64,000 nucleotides of DNA from the NCBI GenBank assembly GCA_028641055.1, contig CM054060.1, forward strand, positions 57,508,296 to 57,572,295, given 5' to 3'. Shown in pieces: positions 54,566 through 64,000 of this stretch. The notes beneath the pieces are model-generated. The model was not told the DNA's origin. It did no database searches and saw only the letters and a program-made list of their open reading frames with translations. The stretch comes from Alopecurus myosuroides (lineage: Eukaryota > Streptophyta > Magnoliopsida > Poales > Poaceae). A program made the position numbers and the translations under genes. Position 1 is the first letter of the stretch. Every line of letters starts with the position of its first letter.

Positions 54566-55836
54566 CCAACAGCTTTGCTATATGTATGCGGGACACCATG
54601 TTTCGATTGGGTGTGTCATGCATAGAAATAATACATGGTGATTTTACAAAAAACATGTGGTCAATGTGATCCCATTGCACTCCATGCAAATACCGCTCAA
54701 GATGAGATACGAGTACACGAGGGATCGATGAGATATCACATTGCTATTGGGAATGGACAAAAGAATGAATTTTATGCTCTCCCCCTCTCGTGTATTGCGA
54801 GGCAATGTCGAGTCGACCAAGGTGTTGTTGTGGCGGCGTGCTGCCTCTCCGGATTTCCCGCTAGCATCGGCATCGGGTAGCGGCACCACCGCTCCCGCTT
54901 CTGGGCGTCAGTAGGAGAGGTCTATGGCGATGATTATAATGGAGAAGTCGTCAGACCGGTGGTGAGGTGCGGTCTCCTAGATGTGTCCACTCGGTGGTAA
55001 AACCCTAGGTGGCTACAACGGCGATGTGTTGGATCCTTGGAGGCACAAGCTGCCCCTCGGGCGAGTGGTTCTCGCCGACATGGCATTTGTGCCAGGCGGG
55101 AAGAGATCACGATTTGGATAAAATGAGATTCGGATCTGGCCGCTTCATTCCCTAATGGTCATGTGAGTATGTTGTCTCACTCTCACGCCCCATCAAACCT
55201 CCTAGGATGCATCCTTCTCTTTTCCAACATGCAAGGGTTCCACAATGGCCTTGAGACGGAATTCGTTTTCATGGTTCAACTCAAGCTCATTTGCCCAACC
55301 CCCATGACAAAGACATTAGGGATGATGGCGACGATGAAATAGAGACCATAGATTATTCAAACCTCAGTAGAATTGACCCGACCCCATGAACAAGCTAAGA
55401 ACAAAGAGAAGGATGTCTCTAGGAATAACGAGGAGCTGGTGTCCAGATCATATGCTTGGAAGGAGAAGAATGTCGGTCCTGCCCGAGCTGCAGAAACCTC
55501 GAACCCTCTAGGCTCTGGCGTTCGTTTGGAAGAAAGCACACGAAAAGGTTTCAGGCAAGAGAATGACTGGAAAATGCTCGGCAGCAGCAGCGTGTCGCAG
55601 CTCTACTCCGCGAAGGATCATTTTGCTTCCAAGACAGCCTGCGCACTAGGCATGACCAAGCTGATGTTGATTCCTTTAACCAATATGGATTCAATCTGCC
55701 TTCGTTGATAATTGGTGGTCCTTTAGGTGTCCATCCACGTGAAGTCCATGCCCTCCCCATTGCCATTTCGTGAGAAGTCTTCTTCACGGCCACACTCCCC
55801 CGATTGAAAACTCTCATCAAGCTCTACAAACAACTA
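54566..55836. other. Spacer between peptide genes 2 and 3, left part
   Basis: After the presumed 3' UTR (to about 54690) the DNA turns GC-rich around 54800-55150 and has open frames at 55373-55708 (plus) and 55551-55820 (minus) that I cannot assign; it resembles decayed retroposon sequence. No target duplication or tail was found. Confidence 0.35.
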
Positions 55837-55954
55837 CATCTGTCCCAAATTAGTTGTCATAGATTTGTTAAAATATGGATGTATTTAGACATATTAGTGT
55901 ATAGATATATCTATATTTTGACAAATGCATGCATCTAATTTGGGACGGATGGAG
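55837..55954. mobile_element. Stowaway-type MITE (118 bp)
   Basis: CATCTGTCCCAAATTAGTTG at the left and CTAATTTGGGACGGATGGAG at the right are inverted complements; TA at 55835-55836 and 55955-55956. A typical short grass Stowaway. Confidence 0.88.
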
Positions 55955-55956
55955 TA

Positions 55957-57184
55957 CATGCCAAAGACGGAGCTAAGCTTGGATGGAAGATCCAGGGCTA
56001 GGAATTTGATACTGATACCATCGTGACTTGCATCGCCAAGCTCAAGTGTAGCTTGATGGTGAAGTGGAAAACTCAGGACCCGATGGTGAACCTGGTCAAG
56101 GAGGCTAGTACTTTTCCTTCACAGCGTGTCTCCAGATAAGCAAAAAAAGAAGTGATTCGCATTACAAAATGATGCACAACTTCAGGTCAATGCGAAGCTA
56201 TAAAATTTTGGCGAACGCTCTACGTAGGTCCCCTCGTGAGCCATCCGATCTTCATCCGATGACTTGAATCAACACTGTTTTACATTTTAGCACAGCAGCC
56301 CCACTTAAAACGAAAAGGTATATTGTGTTGCTTCTGGTCATCTCGGTAATTACAGCAAAACTGGCATTGCAATAAAGTCACTGGTATCGCAACAAAAATT
56401 ATCGCCCCGTGTATAAAAAAAAAAGTATTGCAACAAATTGTTCCAAAAAAAATTCGAAAAATAAGTAATGTTACAAATAATAGTTAAACAATATGTTATT
56501 GCGTTGCAAAAAAAAATTTAAACAATTCAACAAAAATCACAACATATTGCAACAAAAAAATTATTTGCATCAATTAAAAAAAGTTGGTAAGCAACCAAAT
56601 AATTTGTCACTGTTTCAGTTGCAACAAAAATCATCACCTATTTCAACAAAAAGGTAAATCGATAGCAACAAAAAAATTACATGTTTACAACATGTCAATG
56701 AGCACATAAACATATCATTCCAAATGAATTCTAAATACACATGTATTTGTCTAGAAAAAACATCCAGAAAAAACATTGTAACATCTCGTTTGTACTTTCT
56801 CAACAAAATATGGGCAAAACTGACGTAGGCAACGTTAGCCGAACACGGTGAAAACACTTAGCGTATGTGTCGCTGCTCCTAGTTACTAGCTTGGACATTT
56901 CAGTTCGGTTCAAAACACATAAAACTGGCCCAGAAAAAAGTCTATTGCTTATTGGGCCCAACATACGAGCAGAAGGCCCAACGGGGGGTAGCGCGCAGCG
57001 AAGCAAACGAGCGACCCCTAAGATCAGTATCTTCCTAAAATTTTCGCAAAAAAATCTTCAAGGCAATTAAAGCCATTGATCCATATCTCTGCGAAATAAA
57101 AACTGCCATGCATGATCCCTGCAGCCATTAATCCATATATCAATGCCAATTAATGTGATTCCCAAAATACAAGTCACGTCATGA
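55957..57184. other. Spacer before peptide gene 3 with GCAACAAAAA low-complexity repeat
   Basis: Between about 56360 and 56680 the motif TTGCAACAAAAA and variants recur irregularly, forming a decayed low-complexity repeat. No gene is recognised in this 1.2-kb stretch. Confidence 0.45.
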
Positions 57185-57190
57185 TATAAA
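57185..57190 (+). promoter_or_regulatory. TATA box of the third defensin-like gene
   Basis: TATAAA in ATGATATAAATTACC, 133 bp upstream of the start codon at 57318. Confidence 0.6.
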
Positions 57191-57317
57191 TTACCATTGA
57201 CAGATTAGCTAGGGACGACATGCCTCTATACAAAGCACCGTCACAAAAAATACGAAGAAGTTGTCATCAAAACTGTGATCTCTTTTGCAGTCCCAATCCT
57301 GACCGCAAGTTCAGATC

Positions 57318-57700
57318 ATGACGACTGCCAACCAGCTGCTGCTTCTCGTTGCCACTGTCCTTTTGGTGTCATCCTCGGGTACTGATAGATGTTGATTAGT
57401 TTAATGTTATGAATCATGCAATTCATATATATCCTCGTAAGATAATTTTCTTCTGTAACGCGTCTATGTATGTGGTTAACAGCCTTGGCGGCGCAATATC
57501 CTCCTCAGTACGACTGCTCGGAGGTGATCTACTCCGGCAATTGTAAACCGGTCACCTGCTACACAGAGTGCCTGAAGATATACACTAAAGGAGAAGGCCT
57601 CTGCGTTCCCAAGGGATGCAAGTGCAGCTTCTACTGCAAATCCCTCTTCCCCAACCACAGACCAATTGATGAACGTAATTCATGGATAATAAATTCATAA
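57318..57700 (+). CDS. Defensin-like secreted peptide 3 (92 aa, two exons)
   Basis: Exon 1 (57318-57378) encodes MTTANQLLLLVATVLLVSSS with donor G|GTACTGAT; exon 2 (57483-57700) follows GGTTAACAG|. The cleavage site is probably after ALA in SSALAAQYPPQ. Eight cysteines: C-x8-C-x4-C-x3-C-x10-C-x4-C-x-C-x3-C, the same frame as peptide 1. Intron position and phase are identical to the other two genes, so the three are paralogues made by local duplication, with strong divergence of all non-cysteine positions. The small tail after the last cysteine ends IINS before TAA. Confidence 0.8.
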
Positions 57701-59100
57701 TTATCTTGCTAAGGATGGTAGATATTGCGTTGAGATCATATGATGCTACTCATGCGACAGTGAGATCTCCGTGATAATTGTAGGAGATTTTTTTATGTGG
57801 GTGCGTCGTTGTATGAGCAAATAACTAATGGTAACCGGATTTGCTATATGCGGTTATTCGGCTGCCTACGACGTATTTAATGGTTGAGAAGATTGTCTTC
57901 TCTTATTCATTCCGTGTCATCTTAGAGAAGACAAAATAAAATGGGGTATTCGTTTTGGCACCCGAGACCTATCTGCTCTCGGTTTTTAAATTTTATTTTA
58001 AATGCATTTTAGAATATAAAAAATTCGAATAAAGCATTTCACCCGTACATCTTGATATTCAATGGGCTCATGAAGTTGTTTCACAGAAATAGATATTTTT
58101 TGTGTCGTGCGTACAAAGAAAAACTTTTGCGCTAATAAAGATTTTCACGAGACATTTTTCTTACCCAGATCTGTCGAATTTCTACGAAACTTTGTCCTCA
58201 GACTCTAGATAAAAATCTTGGTCCCACTTTGGACCAGACAGCAGCAACACGTTGGCATCCTTCCCTTCTTGGAGGCGTCATCTTGAAAGCTTAGTGTGTG
58301 CCGGTTAATATTGTGTGGATGATTTATGGTTGTAGGTGTTGCCCTTCTTGTCAAGGCATGTTTTCGGGTGAGTTTGTTTGTGTTCTAATCTCCTTGGTTG
58401 TCTTTGTCATCTCCTTACCATATGTGCTCAAGGGTGAGCTTTTCCAACCCCGAGGATACGGCGCTCTTCAAACCGAGCGAGGGGGCAGGGGCCCTCTTCG
58501 GACATGAAGAGGGGCACCTTGATGACAGGAAGCCTCGAGGTTGCAAATGTGAGCGTGATTTCTTGGTGGCACGAATGCTTCATCGACAAGTCAGCACTAG
58601 AGTCACCTGCGGTCAGCGATTGTTGCCGGCTGTTAGGGATCTGGAACATTTCAAGCGGCGTGTTTTTTTTTTTTTTTTTGCTTGTTGTTCCGATTTCTTA
58701 TAAGTCAGTTTTGTTCTATACTTGTACTCTCTAACTAACTGTACTGGTTTTATTGATTTGATGAAGACGGTAGACCGGCGTTTCCCAAAATCACCATGGT
58801 GGTTGTGATCTCCCGAACCACAAATCGTGCAGCCATTTTGAGCAAAAAAGAAAGAAAGATTTCCGTTATTTTAGGAAGTAACGAACGGGCCCCACCAAGA
58901 TCGATCCCAGATGGGCTGATCCTCGTGTCCACACGGCGCCGAACCGGTAGATAAACCTTGGTCACCGTGCGCCCGCCGCCTCCCTCGAACCAAACCGCAA
59001 CCACCTCGCGTGCGCCCGCGCCGCCTCCGCAGAAATCTCCTTCCAAGCTCTTCTAGTCTAGATAAATCTTCCTCTCCGCCTCCGACGAACCAAATCGCAA
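57701..59100. other. Spacer between the peptide cluster and the DUF629 gene
   Basis: 3' UTR of peptide 3, then unassigned DNA. The segment about 58300-58770 ends in a T-run (58665-58679) and TTTTATTGATTTGATGAAGACGG, reminiscent of a cereal retroposon 3' end, but no reverse transcriptase motif is seen. From 58880 the sequence becomes GC-rich, the leader and promoter of the next gene; a short repeat (CAACCACCTCGCGTGCGCCC at 58999 and 59099) duplicates part of this leader. Confidence 0.4.
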
Positions 59101-61073
59101 CCACCTCGCGTGCGCCCCGCCGCCGCCGTTTGGTTCCTCCCCGCAGAAATCTCCGCGATGAAGCCGCGCGACAAGGCGGAGGCGGCGCTGAACCACGAGG
59201 CGATGGCGCGCGATAACGCCGCAGCCGCGCTGCGCAAGAGGGCGGAGGCGGCGATGAAGCTCGAGCGCCAGGGCCGCCACAACGATGCGATCGCGCGCGT
59301 GGACGATCTCGCGGCCAAGCACAGTGACTCGGCTCTCGTGCTCCACCTCGCGGGCCACATCCACGACGCCGCCGCCAGGCGTGCCGCCCGCGCGGGCGAT
59401 AAAGAGGCCATGGCGAACCACATCGTCACCGCGCACGGCCACATCGCCAGGGCCTAAGCAGCTCGTCCCCAACTGCATCGCCATCTCCGATCTCCTCGCG
59501 AGAGTGCTCTTCCTGGGCTTGAAGCACGCCGAGGCAGAGAGAGTGGCGCGTGACGCCGTCAGTATCGCGTCCCCCGTCGACCCTGCGGACAACAGTGCCC
59601 TGTACGCCGTTCGATCCAACGCCACCAGGCACCGGAGGGTGGAGGACTGCAGGAAAGCGGCTCTTGACACCCTCCGCACCATTGAGCGCTATTTTCCCGA
59701 CCTCGTCAGGAAAGTTCTCAAGCTTGACGCCAACGGCAATGCCCAAGAGGCACTCAAGAAGGCCAAAGATCTCGCCAACAGCTTCCCCTCATCGTCACGC
59801 CTGCAGCTACTAAGCGCACACATGCAGCTTCGGCGCCTGTGCTCCCTTGACCCCGGCATGGACAGGAGGCCCTTCCTCGATCGTATCCGCAAAGGCATAG
59901 AAGATGCAATTGCAAAGAGCTCCGGGGGCTCACTTGTCTTGGCCCTGTTCCACGCCAAGCTTTGTTTCGTCCTCGGTTTGTACAAGACCTTCTCCTTTGA
60001 GTGCGTCCGGGCATTTGCCATGCGGGAGCCTGTTGACCCCAAGTCGGAGGACGTCCCTCCCGATTCGGTCCAGGGAGACGAGTTCCAGGATAGGGTACAT
60101 TCTGTACACGAGGAGCTCGAATGCTTACTGGGAAAGCTGTTTTTGGTGGCTGATGATTTCCGGTGCTCAATGGCAAGTGAGAAGCAGGATGGCTTCCTAT
60201 CAGTGCGACTCGTTGAGCTGCAGGAGTACTATGATGCAAACTTCAGAAACTACAAGTGGGATGCACAAACCACCATAGCTGATGCACTGAGCTTTGTCAA
60301 GAATAACAGGTCATGGAGGTTTTGGGTTTGCCCCTCTTGTGCTGGCAACGAGTTACTAGCAGATGTACATACCCTCTTGGAACACATGAACAGCAAGCAT
60401 CTGCCAGGGCTTCTTTCAGTCTTTGATGATTCACAGCGCAGTGCTGAATACGTATTGCTAGATGGTTACTTGGATCAGATTTCTGTCTACCAAGATTCGG
60501 AGGGCGGCCACTTCTTCCGTTTCAATAAGACGGAGTCTGTATTTAAAATCTTGTCTCTTCCGAGTGAAGAATTGTCATTCTCTGCATTGAAAGAGGAGAA
60601 ATGCATACCAGGAAAGGAGATCCTAGAAGAGATCGAGGACAAGTTGAAGCTCTTACCTGCAGACAAATCCAGGGCTGAGGTCTGGAAATTTTCACTTTAT
60701 TAGCATCAAGTTGTTTCAGTTATCTTCAGTTTTGCACATTCTTGCTGACAATTCTCTTTATCAGTCTAATCTTCAACTTGTTTGTATTGCAGTTTGATGA
60801 GGCTCGTCTTAAAGTTCTAGACTTGTGGTTAGAATTTGTCAAGATCTCTATGTTGGATTATCGCTTAATCATCATGGCCTTTGCAAAACCATTCATATGG
60901 GTTCGTTTACAACTGCAGCTGCTTGTTCATAAACTATGTCTGTTTTCTCTTACTGTGCACTGACATATAAGCCTATAACCATCTGTACAGACTGAGTTAT
61001 TACAATCCTTGAGTGAACATAAAGCTGCAAGCAAGATATCCAATGATGATATCGATGTGATATTTCCTTGCGG

Positions 61074-62588
61074 GTATGTCAAAAGCTATTTCTCTTTACA
61101 TTCGGCATTTACTTTTTTTTTTGTTCCGCATTTACATGGCATGGTTACCTTACTATGCGGTGTTTCACCCACATTTCTTCTTAAATAAATCGTGTTTTGA
61201 TCTGGTGGCTACTAAATAACAGAATGGAAGGGTTTGCTACAGTTGAACAGAACTTTCTGCATCTGCAACACTTGATATGATAAAAGCAGACCAGATTTTG
61301 TTTTATAATTCGTAAAATATTAGATACATTAAATTAAAAGTTTGATATCTTATGTTATTTATGTATGATCTAAATTCCATTAAAATTGCCGAAACCAATT
61401 CTTAACCGAGGGCTAATTTTGAAGATAGTAACATGTAGTATCCTCTGTTTATGTCAGCGTGCAGTATTGGAGTTATTGTCAGCTTCTTTATTATAGATCT
61501 GAATTTACAGTAAGGAGGATGAGCATATGGAAAATCATTAACTAGGACGAAAGCTTAGTTCCTTATTATAAGTTAGACTAACAAACAACAGGCAGTATGT
61601 TCTCTTGCAAAGCAGATAAGTAGTGGTGAAATGAAAAATGTTCTTAGATTATTTCTTTTAAATAGCATTAGCCTCACAGTAAATCAAAATTTTGTCCTGA
61701 TGTTATCGTTATAGACACTTGCATATACTCCCTCCGTCCGGAATTAAGTGTCATAAAGTTTGACAAAAGTGGATATATCTAACACTAAATTATGTCTAGA
61801 TACATCCATTTTTGTCAAACTTTGTGACATTTAATTCCGGACGGAGGAAGTACATTATATTATTTAATGAATGTTCGTCCAAATGGTCAATGCATCATTA
61901 TATTCCGTAATATTTGTCCCCGTATGAAGTTGAGATTTCAGATTGATCTGTTAAAGATAGTTACCATGTGCTTGTAAGTATTTATTTGAGGACTTTGCAG
62001 ATAAAATGGTACCTGTATATTGCAAATTTATATGCATAAAACTAACACAATAATAGATTCAGCATGATTCCTGCACTCCCAACTTTTCATGGTCGTCTTG
62101 TGCTATGAAATTTTATTTATTAAAACTCGATGATAAATGAGAAAATAATTATTGAAATAAATAATTGTAGCCATATAGTCCAAAAAATCCATAATTGACT
62201 TGAAGCAAACTAAGCAGAGCTTCTTCCTTTTTCACATTTTCAGTATTCATTTTTGGTGAATTTTTTGTAACACTTGCAGTAAGCTTCTACATCAGATGCC
62301 ATTCTAGAAAGTCTTTGATTATTTTTGCATTTGATAATACTGATGTGTGGCTACAAAAAAAACTAAACATAGTGGTACTAACTATTTGACCATAAAAGGC
62401 GCAAAATTTTATCAGCTGCATAACTGGTCTCATTTTGGAAGTTTTCTCTACTATGGCTGATTGAGATGATTTTCTTTCATTGTATATAACATCTTTTCTA
62501 AGTGCACCTTTGCTTCCTTTATATTATTTAGTTTTATGAGATTTATCATATATATATGCATGCCTAACAAGTTTCATTATTATTCTAG
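61074..62588 (+). other. Intron 3 of the DUF629 gene (1.5 kb) with a Stowaway MITE
   Basis: Starts GTATGTC and ends TTATTCTAG. Its only discernible feature is the MITE at 61728-61850; the rest is AT-rich without coding frames. Confidence 0.65.
61728..61850. mobile_element. Stowaway-type MITE (123 bp) in intron 3
   Basis: CTCCCTCCGTCCGGAATTAA and its complement ending TTAATTCCGGACGGAGGAAG; TA at 61726-61727 and 61851-61852. The ends are nearly perfect, so it is relatively young. Confidence 0.93.
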
Positions 62589-62749
62589 GGAGGTTCATGC
62601 TGAAGATAAGATGGGAAGATCGGAGATACAGCCAAATTCTAACATTGCAGATGATCAAAGTGGCGTAAATAGTGCCTCAAACCTATTAGGTACTAACAGC
62701 CAAAGGAAATCTGTACTCCATACAGCGAGCATAAGTAGGATGATAAGTA

Positions 62750-62985
62750 CATTATAATTTTATAAGCTATACCAATGCATGCATGGCTCATAGCTGGAGT
62801 TCCCTTTCTGGGTTATCAAGAATTTCTGTTAGTAGTACTATGCAGTTCATATTCGACATATCATGCTGTGTATACAGAGAAAAGGGAGGATCATAAATTT
62901 TTATCAGTTATAACAGTGCATCGCTCAAAGTGGAGCTCCATTTCTTGGGTTGTAAGAATTTCTAGCAGTAGCACTATGTAGTTGT
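62750..62985. repeat. Degenerate tandem duplication in intron 4
   Basis: The stretch about 62773-62842 (GCTGGAGTTCCCTTTCTGGG, then AAGAATTTCTGTTAGTAG) returns diverged at about 62911-62980 (GTGGAGCTCCATTTCTTGGG, AAGAATTTCTAGCAGTAG). The period is about 138 bp and divergence is considerable, so it is old. It lies in the predicted intron 62690-63524. Confidence 0.6.
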
Positions 62986-64000
62986 CATTCCATTAGTATT
63001 TCCAGATTTAATGTATCATTGAACTCATGTTAAATTACTCTTCCATGAACATGATTGATCTTGTCCTACATGTGAGAAACCAGTACTGGTCAGACCGCCC
63101 ATGAATAAGGTCTAGCCTGGACAGATGTTCTGCATTACCGATAGTATGCTCTATGGTGTGATCGTAGATTAGTAGGAGAGAGTTCTCTCTAGAACTGGCT
63201 TTGAACATCCTTTTTACTCAGCAGTTGTTTACTTAGGTAATTCTGTACTGAATTTGCAATAACCGGTTGTTATAACTAGCAAATGGAAAAAAAAAACTAA
63301 GAAGCAGGTTCTACATTTATGGGGTTACTGTGGTGGAAAGGATATCCCACAATAATTGGATGACGATGTTACGATCGGTTGTAACTTAATCAAGTATGTA
63401 TAGGCAGGTCAAGTGGTCAACTGGTCAGTGCTAAACAAACTCAACCTGCTCAGTGCTATCATCTTTCAAATTTGTTCAGTTACGCAGAAAGATGTTATTT
63501 ATTCTGAACTTGAATCTCATCCAGGGTCTTCAAGCCAACCTTCTGAGCAAACAACAAGAATTTCCATTTATCGAAAAAGTATTGAAGTTCTCAACGGGGG
63601 TACCAACGACATCTTTATCTTCAATTTCATCATTCAGGTAACGAAAAGTTAGCACATGGCTATGTCCCTTGACGCACACTTGCTTCTAATATTGTATGAA
63701 TATGTGCAGATGTTATGGAATTTGAGGTGTTTCAGAGATGAATTTCTTAAGAGACGGCCTGTGTGCACCCTGCCGTCCCATGAAGGCCCCTGCATTAGTC
63801 AAATGTTATACGCTATCTTCACTGCCTGGGAGAAAGATGACCACCACATAACTGATTCACTGATTTCTATAAGGGACACAATACGCCAAGTTTTAGATGA
63901 CAGCACTGTAGGTCAAAATGTATGATTTCAGTACCACCTATATCCCTGCATGAACCTTATTTTTATTGGTTTTTATTTTCCTTTGTTCATTCCGTACTAT

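Larger units (their letters stand above)
59158..63919 (+). pseudogene. DUF627/DUF629 UCH-related gene, 3' end outside window, one-base frameshift in exon 1
   Basis: Plant proteins of this type combine an N-terminal helical DUF627, a zinc-finger-like DUF629 and a C-terminal ubiquitin-carboxyl-terminal-hydrolase-like domain thought inactive. Exons by frame: 59158-60679, 60793-60900, 60991-61073, 62589-62689, 63525-63637 and 63710 to 63907 or 63919, all joined in phase. DUF627 fills the first part, DUF629 includes WRFWVCPSCAGNELLADV with a later H-x4-H pair, and exons 5-6 start the UCH-like part (VLNGGTNDIFIFNFIIQ, MLWNLRCFRDEFLKRR). The usual catalytic cysteine position (after GG in active enzymes) holds isoleucine/phenylalanine residues, consistent with an inactive homologue. 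An extra T at about 59455 creates a stop after residue 99; without it the exon is open to 60679. It may be a real lesion or a sequencing error. Confidence 0.75.

Noticed and set aside
54152..54669. Alternative frame ORFs over the double defensin-like exon (54316-54669 plus, 54234-54428 minus)
   Set aside because: Repeats in the alternative frames reflect the 174-bp duplication; only the main frame has the signal peptide, splice phase and eight-cysteine pattern.

Overview
The window is nuclear DNA of a grass, most likely a Triticeae or other Pooideae species. This rests on short intron-bearing genes scattered in nested LTR retrotransposons, many Stowaway-type MITEs with TA duplications, 5'-truncated LINEs, and plant-only families (FRIGIDA-like, NF-YA with a miR169 site, defensin-like peptides, a DUF627/DUF629 UCH-related protein). 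No prokaryotic, organellar, rRNA, tRNA or CRISPR feature was seen.

Layout. 1-3.4 kb: decayed Ty3/gypsy (Tat-type) pol on + followed by about eight 72-bp tandem repeats. 3.4-6.6 kb: old repeat debris with LINE pieces. 6,578-19,041: a nearly complete 12.5-kb Ty1/copia Sirevirus flanked by the 5-bp duplication AACAC; it has gag, pol with one frameshift, and an additional ORF downstream of pol that appears to be expressed by splicing. 19.2-27.7 kb (minus): a FRIGIDA-like gene broken by an internal tandem duplication that fuses its last exon to its first; a small LTR element sits in the duplicated intron and a truncated LINE lies just upstream of the start. 28-30.7 kb: retroposon debris. 30,828-43,721: a 12.9-kb LTR element with very large LTRs (5.1 and 5.9 kb), a non-coding 1.8-kb interior and the duplication CAGTT. 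43.7-47.9 kb: repeat debris, a LINE tail and a Stowaway MITE.

48.4-51.7 kb (+): an intact five-exon NF-YA transcription factor gene (247 residues predicted) with a miR169 target site in its 3' UTR. 52.6-57.7 kb (+): three defensin-like secreted peptide genes sharing one intron position; the middle one encodes two defensin-like domains in tandem. 59.2 kb to the window end (+): the first six exons of a DUF627/DUF629 ubiquitin-carboxyl-terminal-hydrolase-related gene, intact except for one extra base in exon 1.

The right quarter (48-64 kb) is the gene island; the left three quarters are mostly transposons, with the FRIGIDA-like locus between the two large LTR elements. The host genes show no operon-like or pathway relation to each other beyond the peptide cluster. 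Exon borders were deduced by eye from reading-frame continuity and GT/AG sites; domain names rest on recognised motifs, not on database searches.
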